DNA from: Deltaproteobacteria bacterium Ga0077550
GTDB lineage: Bacteria > Myxococcota_A > Polyangia > Nannocystales > Nannocystaceae
Length of the DNA stretch: 51,982 nucleotides
Assembly: GCA_001464385.1 (NCBI GenBank)
Contig: LNFB01000120.1
Span: 1-51,982 of the forward strand
Direction: 5' to 3'
Positions 47,199-51,982 of this stretch are shown one piece after another. A program made the position numbers and the translations under genes. The stretch's first letter is position 1; the number at the start of each line of letters is the position of its first letter. The notes below the pieces were generated by a model. It ran no database searches. It was not told the origin of the DNA and saw only the letters and a list, made by a program, of their open reading frames with translations.

Positions 47199-47884
47199 CC
47201 GGTACCCCCGGGTTGGCTGCCGAACGCCGCGGCGAGCAGGTCGTACGCCTCACCCGGCAAGCTGTGCGTCGGCTCGTCGGCGGTTCCGTCGACGCGACCC
47301 GAGTTTGCGTCGCGGTAGAACCAGTCGACGCGCCCGTCCGGCAGGATCGAGACCGTGAAGGAGTGGCCGGGCAGGTCGTCGAAAGCCCAGCTCATCTGCA
47401 GTTCATGGTCGACCGACAAGCCGACGGCCGGTCGCCGTTGCGAAGGCGTGCTCGAGTGCGCTCGCCTCACGATCTCGAGGAATGCCGTGTGCTGGGCGTC
47501 CGTGAGTTCGCCGCGCGCGGTGCGGTCTCGGAGACGATGCAGCAGCGCATCCCACCGGATCCTCTCGTCAGCGGCGACGACCCTCAAGCCCCTCCCGACG
47601 AGGACCAGTGTCGTGCCGCGCGTCCGCCACGTCGGCGACACGAGGCGCTCCCGAATCTGATCGAGCAGCTGGTCGAAGCGCTGATCATGTTCTTCCGTGC
47701 GGGGGTTTCCGTCGACGAGTGCCTTCGCGATGATGTCGGGGGGCAAACCGCGGTGGATCGAGAACTGCGGCAGACTGCTCGGGGCGGGATCTTGCGACAG
47801 GTTGGTGTAGCTGACGCCGGGCAGGTGACTGCGGGGTGGCGCCGAGATGGAGCTAGTCTCGGCGTTGGCAGGCAAGCTACTCAT
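47195..47884 (-). CDS. Cassette gene 2, unknown protein of about 229 aa
   Basis: Starts at ATG 47884, overlapping the TIGR04255-like stop by eight bases. The N-terminal half is helical and charged (DQRFDQLLDQIRERLVSPTW). The C-terminal part looks like a small beta-domain: VDHELQMSWAFDDLPGHSF, then VSILPDGRVDWFYRDANSG and LPGEAYDLLAAAF. No catalytic motif is visible. Codon use is slightly less GC-extreme than in neighbours. It is placed between two genes with overlaps on both sides, which implies stoichiometric expression. Confidence 0.75.
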   Translation of the reverse strand: MSSLPANAETSSISAPPRSHLPGVSYTNLSQDPAPSSLPQFSIHRGLPPDIIAKALVDGNPRTEEHDQRFDQLLDQIRERLVSPTWRTRGTTLVLVGRGLRVVAADERIRWDALLHRLRDRTARGELTDAQHTAFLEIVRRAHSSTPSQRRPAVGLSVDHELQMSWAFDDLPGHSFTVSILPDGRVDWFYRDANSGRVDGTADEPTHSLPGEAYDLLAAAFGSQPGGTG

Positions 47885-48617
47885 CGCGGGCCTCCTGGAA
47901 TACTTCGGCGTGACAGGTGGGGGTGAAGCTGCCGTAGAACGCGAGCTCGATCCGGGTGTGCGCGGCGTCCAGCCAGCCGGGTACAGCTTCGAAATCCGGG
48001 GCGCTCAAGTCCAGCGACGCGTGCTCGTAGTCCACCAGGAAGGAGAGTTGGTCCTCGGTACCGTTGAGCGTGCGCAGGTTGAAGCGAAGCGCCGCCTCGG
48101 GCCGCTCGTACCTCGCCTCCACTTGGATCGAGAAGGCCGACAGGGGCGCCGACATCCCTTCGGGAACGGAGGGCAAGATCGTGAAGTAGTCCTCGAGGAT
48201 GAAATCCGTCTTGGAGGAGACATCGACGCGGTTGATGTAGCGGACGATCACCGTGCTGAGTCGGGCTGGTCGTGCGACCTCGCGGTACTCGGCCAGCACT
48301 CTGCATGCCTCGTCACGGAGGCCAGCCCAGCCCAAATGGGGCTTGAGGGCGTTCACGACCAGCATGTCCGGTCCGAACTGGACCAAGCGAGTCTTGTCGG
48401 TCGAGAAGAACTGGGCTCGCGCCCGTGGGATGCCACCAGGTTGGGCGAGGTCCAGCGTGACGGACTCGCGCCGCTCGGGGTAGCGGGCGCCGAGCGTGGC
48501 GTACATGAGCCCGGGCACCGCGCCGTCCCAAGGCTGGGCGCTGGGACTTTCGAAGCGGAACTCGCAGAGCGCCTCGACGAGGGGCGGCTTTTCGTAGCGG
48601 AGCGGCATTCTCCTCAT
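47877..48617 (-). CDS. TIGR04255-like protein, cassette gene 1
   Basis: About 246 aa from ATG 48617 (earlier in-frame starts at 48707 would add an untypical leader). The N-terminus reads LRYEKPPLVEALCEFRFES with WDGAVPGL soon after, the pattern of the sporadically distributed TIGR04255 family. Later blocks are RYINRVDVSSKTDFILEDYF, and SIQVEARYE before a beta-rich end (TRIELAFYGSFTPTCHAEVF). No activity is established for the family. It is patchy across bacteria, which suggests horizontal movement and possibly defence. It leads an overlapping three-gene set. Confidence 0.8.
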   Translation of the reverse strand: MRRMPLRYEKPPLVEALCEFRFESPSAQPWDGAVPGLMYATLGARYPERRESVTLDLAQPGGIPRARAQFFSTDKTRLVQFGPDMLVVNALKPHLGWAGLRDEACRVLAEYREVARPARLSTVIVRYINRVDVSSKTDFILEDYFTILPSVPEGMSAPLSAFSIQVEARYERPEAALRFNLRTLNGTEDQLSFLVDYEHASLDLSAPDFEAVPGWLDAAHTRIELAFYGSFTPTCHAEVFQEARDE

Positions 48618-48670
48618 GGGAGTGTAGTTCAGGGCGGTCGGACCAACCAGCGCCGCACCTCGACGCGGGA

Positions 48671-48697
48671 TCCGGTGGCCCTCTGGGACCACCAGGA
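48671..48697. repeat. 11-bp bulged hairpin upstream of the cassette
   Basis: TCC-GGTGG-CCC pairs with GGG-CCACC-GGA, with two single bulged A residues and a TCT loop. It lies 54-80 bases before the cassette start and would be in its leader if transcription starts further upstream. The 216 bases between 48618 and 48833 hold nothing else I can support. Confidence 0.5.
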
Positions 48698-48833
48698 CCT
48701 CGAGCACGAGAAGGGGCTAACGGTCGGCGCGACTGGCGGATCGTGGATCTCGCGGTCGGACGAGTCTGCCTTCCGTCGGCGCGTTGAAGGGGGCGCTCAC
48801 GGGGCAGCCGGGCTACGCTGTGCATGAGTCGCG

Positions 48834-49145
48834 ATGGTCGTCGTCACGGGTCTCTTCCTGGTGCTGGTCGCGTGCAAGGTGCTGTGGAACCTCGGCGTGC
48901 CGTATGCCCTCGCGGCTTCGGGACGAGCCGAGGGGCGCGGCATCTCGCTGATGCCCGCGGTCGAGTGGGTCGCGCTCGGGCTGGCGGCCGCGTCTGCCGG
49001 GGTCTCGGAGGGTGCGCGGTGGATCGACGACGCGACGATCGTGGCGATCGGAGGGGGTGCGGCGATCGTGGCGTCGTACCTGCACCTCGTGATCGCGGGG
49101 ATGGTCGTCGGCTGGCGGCGGGCGCGACGGCGGCCGAGCGCGTGA
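48834..49145 (+). CDS. Small membrane protein
   Basis: 103 aa. Three hydrophobic stretches: MVVVTGLFLVLVACKVLWNLGVPYA, VEWVALGLAAASAGV, and ATIVAIGGGAAIVASYLHLVIAGMVVGW, followed by a basic RRARRRPSA tail on the likely cytoplasmic side. No family is recognised. TACGCT lies 14 bases before the ATG. Confidence 0.65.
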   Translation: MVVVTGLFLVLVACKVLWNLGVPYALAASGRAEGRGISLMPAVEWVALGLAAASAGVSEGARWIDDATIVAIGGGAAIVASYLHLVIAGMVVGWRRARRRPSA

Positions 49146-49170
49146 GCTAGGATGCCCGGTGGGGAGCGAC

Positions 49171-49413
49171 ATGAGCCGACGAGAGCGCACCGTCCTCGAG
49201 CACGCGGAAAACGACGAAGGGTGCGACGACGGTGACGACGGTGATGACGGCGTTGTCGCCTACCTGACGCTCCCCGACCACCCAGGGCCCGATTCCGCCG
49301 CGGTGACGAAGACGCTCCGTCTGCGGGACCTCGTCGGGGACTACACCGGGCCGGACCTGTACTTCGACTTCGATGCGAGCAATGTCCTCCTCGGGGTCGA
49401 GATCCTCGATTGA
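49171..49413 (+). CDS. DUF2283-like small protein
   Basis: 80 aa from ATG 49171, which has GGGGAG five bases before (GTG 49159 is in frame). Acidic Asp/Gly-rich start, then a typical closing DLYFDFDASNVLLGVEILD, which matches the DUF2283 pattern of a short beta-hairpin ending in GVEIL. DUF2283 proteins are often found near toxin-antitoxin or mobile genes. Function unknown. Confidence 0.75.
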   Translation: MSRRERTVLEHAENDEGCDDGDDGDDGVVAYLTLPDHPGPDSAAVTKTLRLRDLVGDYTGPDLYFDFDASNVLLGVEILD

Positions 49414-49492
49414 CCGGCGCGCCATGCCGTACGCGCGAGCGGGGACACGGCGGCCGCCGACTCGCGGTAGCCTCTCGTCCAGGAGCGTTGCG

Positions 49493-49747
49493 ATGATCCT
49501 CGAGCTCAGCGACGACGAGGCCCTCGTCCTCTTCGAATGCCTCGCGCGCCTGGACGAGGGAGCTGCCCTCCCGCTCGAGGACGAGGCCGAGCGATACGTG
49601 CTCTGGCGGCTGGAGGGGCAGCTGGAGAAGGCGCTCGTCGAGCCGTTCCGTCCCCACTACGTCGCGCTTCTCGAGGGCGCGCGACGCAGGGTCCGCGAGG
49701 CGTTCGGCGGGGACGGCTCCGCGGTGCCTCCTCCGCGACGGCCGTGA
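49493..49747 (+). CDS. Small helical protein of unknown function
   Basis: 84 aa from ATG 49493, with AGGAG seven bases before the start. MILELSDDEALVLFECLARLDEG then a Leu/Glu/Arg-rich helix (ERYVLWRLEGQLEKAL). No family is recognised. It is probably cytoplasmic. It lies in a row of small plus-strand genes. Confidence 0.72.
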   Translation: MILELSDDEALVLFECLARLDEGAALPLEDEAERYVLWRLEGQLEKALVEPFRPHYVALLEGARRRVREAFGGDGSAVPPPRRP

Positions 49748-49779
49748 CGCCGCCCCGCGTGCCGTGGTACGCCCCGAGG

Positions 49780-50586
49780 ATGCCCATCGACGGCTGGACT
49801 GATCGCATCGCTGCACTCACCGCGGACCTCGTCGCGCTCGAGCTCGACGGGTCGGGCGACGAGGGGCTCACCGGGGCTGCGCTCGCGAAGCGGATGCGGC
49901 AGGTGATCGGCGTCAAGGCGAGCCTCGAGGAGGCGCCGATCGGCGGCTCGAAGCTCGGCGGCCTCCCGCACGCGGAGCCGGGCTTCGTCTGGCCGACGGC
50001 GAAGAACATCTGGCACGGCGGCGCCGTCGAGCCGCTCGCGCTCATCGCCCAGCTGAACCTCGCCGAGATGGCGCCCCACGATCCCCACGGCGTGCTGCCG
50101 GCGAGCGGGGTGGTGTCGTTCTTCATGCTGCCGATCGAGTACGACCCGATGGCCCACAAGGCGCGCACGCACGTGGTCGCCGGCAGCGAGCTCGTCGCGC
50201 ATGCGCCCCCCGACGGCCTTGCCGACGCGGGCGGCGTGTTCGAGGAGAAGTCGCTCGAGTTCTTCCCGACGGTCGTCTTCCCCGATCCGAACGGCGGCTT
50301 CCTCTCGTTCGACGACGTCGATGAGACCCGGATCCACGGCGTGCTGGAGAAGCACGGGATGCGCCCCGCCGAGCTCGACGCGCTGCTCGACGGGCCGCGC
50401 TTCTCGACCGGCAGGCTGAAGGGCTACAGCCGGAAGAAGGACGTGATCCTGCTGCGGTTCTTCGGCGAGGCGCTCGGCCAGGAGTCGCTGTGGTTCGAGA
50501 CCGAGATGATGCTCGTCGCCGGGCGCGAGGCGCTGGCGGGGGGTGGGCTCGACGACGCGCGGATCGTGATGGGCGAGAACACCTGA
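49780..50586 (+). CDS. DUF1963 (YwqG-like) protein
   Basis: 268 aa from ATG 49780. SKLGGLPHAEPGFVWP and LALIAQLNLAEMAPHDPHGVLPASGVVSFFM are typical of DUF1963, with the paired beta-sheet fold known from YwqG. The C-terminal part has RLKGYSRKKDVILLRFFGEALGQES. DUF1963 proteins occur often as immunity-like or accessory proteins in polymorphic-toxin loci. Biochemical role unknown. Confidence 0.85.
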   Translation: MPIDGWTDRIAALTADLVALELDGSGDEGLTGAALAKRMRQVIGVKASLEEAPIGGSKLGGLPHAEPGFVWPTAKNIWHGGAVEPLALIAQLNLAEMAPHDPHGVLPASGVVSFFMLPIEYDPMAHKARTHVVAGSELVAHAPPDGLADAGGVFEEKSLEFFPTVVFPDPNGGFLSFDDVDETRIHGVLEKHGMRPAELDALLDGPRFSTGRLKGYSRKKDVILLRFFGEALGQESLWFETEMMLVAGREALAGGGLDDARIVMGENT

Positions 50587-50622
50587 GCGGGGGTGGGGTC
50601 ACCCGCGCAGGCCGGACGAGCC

Positions 50623-51093
50623 ATGAGCGATGCGCTCTCGCGATCGACACCGTACGACGATGAGTACGGCAGCTGCTCGGAGACCCGGGCTGCGCTCCTC
50701 ATCTACCCCGATGCCATGCTCCCGGAGGAGGTCACGCGGTGCCTGGGCATCCACCCATCGGAGAGCCAGACGATCGGGGAGGAGAAGGTCAGCCCGAGCG
50801 GCAGGAAGCGAATCGCACGGAGTACCTTCTGGAGCTTGTCGTCCGAGGGGCACGTTCGGTCGTTGGATCTGCGGCGACACCTCGACTGGCTCCTGGCGCA
50901 GCTCACGACGTGCGCGGAGAGCTTGGCCGAGCTCCAGTCCGTTCGGGGAGTGAAGATGCGGGTGAACTGCGTCTGGTACTCGAAGTCGGGTCACGGTGGA
51001 CCGACGCTCTGGCCGGAGCAGACGCAGCGAATGGCGGACCTGAACCTGGAGTGCAGCTTCGATATCTACTTCTTCCCGGATGACTCCGAGTGA
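50623..51093 (+). CDS. DUF4279-like protein
   Basis: 156 aa from ATG 50623. The opening AALLIYPDAMLPEEVTRCLGIHPSES, with TFWSLSSEGHVRSLDLRRHLDWLLAQL later, matches DUF4279, a family common among immunity-type proteins of Gram-negative bacteria. The end (LECSFDIYFFPDD) is also usual. Less extreme codon use than the flanking core genes. The next gene begins inside its last codons. Confidence 0.82.
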   Translation: MSDALSRSTPYDDEYGSCSETRAALLIYPDAMLPEEVTRCLGIHPSESQTIGEEKVSPSGRKRIARSTFWSLSSEGHVRSLDLRRHLDWLLAQLTTCAESLAELQSVRGVKMRVNCVWYSKSGHGGPTLWPEQTQRMADLNLECSFDIYFFPDDSE

Positions 51094-51976
51094 CCTCGTG
51101 CGTTGCAGGGGAGGGTTCGCTGTGAACTTCCGGACTCAGACGGTGTACGGCCGCACGCGGCTCTGGATCGAATCGTCGCGGATTCGCGAGTGCATGACGT
51201 ACTATCGAGAGAAGCGACTGCACGGCATCGTGGTGACCACGCAGGAATACTATGACCTGAACAACCTCGACTTTCTCTGGGACTACCCGGATGTCCGAGT
51301 GATTGACGTCTGTGTCACCCCGCTGTCAGGCCCGCTCGACCTCTCGGGCCTTCGGGCGCTCACGGATCTTCGCGTTCTGAGATGCTCCGTTCCTCTGCAG
51401 CTGGATGCAGCGGTACACCCCCGTCTCGAGGACTTCTCTGGTGAATGGCTGCCGCAGATCGACTTCGCGGCGTTCTCGCAACTTCGAAGGCTCTCGCTTT
51501 GGTCGTTTCGGCCACGGTCGCGGGATATGTCCGGGCTGCGTGTCTCGGATAGCTTGCAGGAATTGCATCTCGTGAGGCCGGGGATCGACTCCCTCGCTGG
51601 ACTCGAGCGAATCGCCGGGCTGAGATCGCTAGAGTTGTACTATCTCCGGAAAAAGGTCTCCGACTATGCTCGCATCGGTGCGCTCGCGCAGCTCGAGACC
51701 CTCGATCTCGAGAGCTGCAGAGGAATCGTCGACTACGGCTTTCTCTGCGGACTGTCTCGGCTGAAGAAGCTCATGCTGACAAGGTGTTCTGACCTCCCGA
51801 ATGTCCGATTCGTGGAGTCATTGCCTCGTCTCGTCCATTTCTCCTTCGTCGACACCACCGTCTCTGACGGGGACCTCCGGCCGCTCCTGAATATCCCGTA
51901 CGTCGGGTTCACCTCGAGACGATCGTACTCGCACACGTTCGCGCAGTTCGAGCGCAGGGCGAAGTTGCCGCACTGA
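51080..51976 (+). CDS. Leucine-rich repeat protein
   Basis: 298 aa from ATG 51080, overlapping the preceding gene by 14 bases; GTG 51122 is an alternative start. From about residue 85 it has repeats of the LRR kind (LSGLRALTDLRVLRCS, FSQLRRLSLWSF, LAGLERIAGLRSLELYYL, IGALAQLETLDLESC, LCGLSRLKKLMLTRC). No signal peptide. The first 80 residues are unassigned. Codon use is visibly less GC-biased, a sign of recent acquisition. LRR proteins of this size are known next to DUF4279-type genes in immunity clusters. Confidence 0.82.
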   Translation: MTPSDLVRCRGGFAVNFRTQTVYGRTRLWIESSRIRECMTYYREKRLHGIVVTTQEYYDLNNLDFLWDYPDVRVIDVCVTPLSGPLDLSGLRALTDLRVLRCSVPLQLDAAVHPRLEDFSGEWLPQIDFAAFSQLRRLSLWSFRPRSRDMSGLRVSDSLQELHLVRPGIDSLAGLERIAGLRSLELYYLRKKVSDYARIGALAQLETLDLESCRGIVDYGFLCGLSRLKKLMLTRCSDLPNVRFVESLPRLVHFSFVDTTVSDGDLRPLLNIPYVGFTSRRSYSHTFAQFERRAKLPH

Positions 51977-51982
51977 ACGCGC

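Noticed and set aside
48618..48833. N-terminal extension of the TIGR04255-like gene up to 48707
   Set aside because: The extra 30 residues are not family-like and run across the hairpin; ATG 48617 begins just before the conserved start.

Overview
The window comes from a very GC-rich bacterial chromosome, most likely a predatory or fruiting member of the Myxococcota in or near the Nannocystaceae/Polyangia. This is an inference from content, not from a marker gene. The clues are: Ser/Thr kinases with proline-rich tails and a single membrane helix; many secreted lipoproteins with Ser/Gly/Thr/Asp linkers after the lipobox; a MYXO-CTERM-like sorting tail on a carboxypeptidase; a DUF1592/DUF1552 pair; choice-of-anchor proteins; and a fatty-acid desaturase next to a steroid 5-alpha-reductase-like enzyme. 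I see no rRNA, tRNA, CRISPR array, transposase or prophage gene.

Layout. 1-9.7 kb: a Ser/Thr kinase (cut by the window edge), an HtrA protease, Hsp33, an RluA-type pseudouridine synthase, a secreted M14 carboxypeptidase, SSB, a GT2-like protein and the site-2 protease RseP. 9.7-24.3 kb: UvrC, a translationally coupled DUF1592-DUF1552 pair, two paralogous small lipoproteins, a lipoprotein cyclophilin, Mini-ribonuclease III, the desaturase and reductase pair, a 495-bp intergenic block full of inverted repeats and a G-quadruplex motif, a NUDIX hydrolase and three envelope proteins. 24.4-31.4 kb: an aspartate carbamoyltransferase-like gene with altered motifs, cydAB (cytochrome bd oxidase), and a 1,091-residue membrane pseudokinase with C-terminal TPRs. 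31.4-36.4 kb: lipoproteins (Ig-like, TPR, choice-of-anchor L-like, beta-propeller). 36.4-45.7 kb, mostly minus strand: a four-gene overlapping operon (hybrid histidine kinase, two zinc-ribbon membrane proteins, YigZ/IMPACT), an OmpA-like porin coupled to a von Willebrand A lipoprotein, and motAB.

45.8-52 kb is the most accessory-looking part. A lone HExxH lipoprotein is followed by an overlapping three-gene minus-strand cassette headed by a TIGR04255-like protein (46755-48617). A run of small plus-strand genes comes next (membrane protein, DUF2283-like, unknown, DUF1963-like, DUF4279-like, leucine-rich repeat). Several of these families are typical of polymorphic-toxin immunity neighbourhoods. 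The three-gene cassette is my best candidate for an undescribed system.

A theme across the window is a TAnnnT hexamer placed only 6-11 bases before start codons (for example 3296, 5501, 8670, 22544, and on the minus strand 17254 and 40884), usually without a Shine-Dalgarno sequence. This suggests that leaderless or near-leaderless transcripts are common in this organism.
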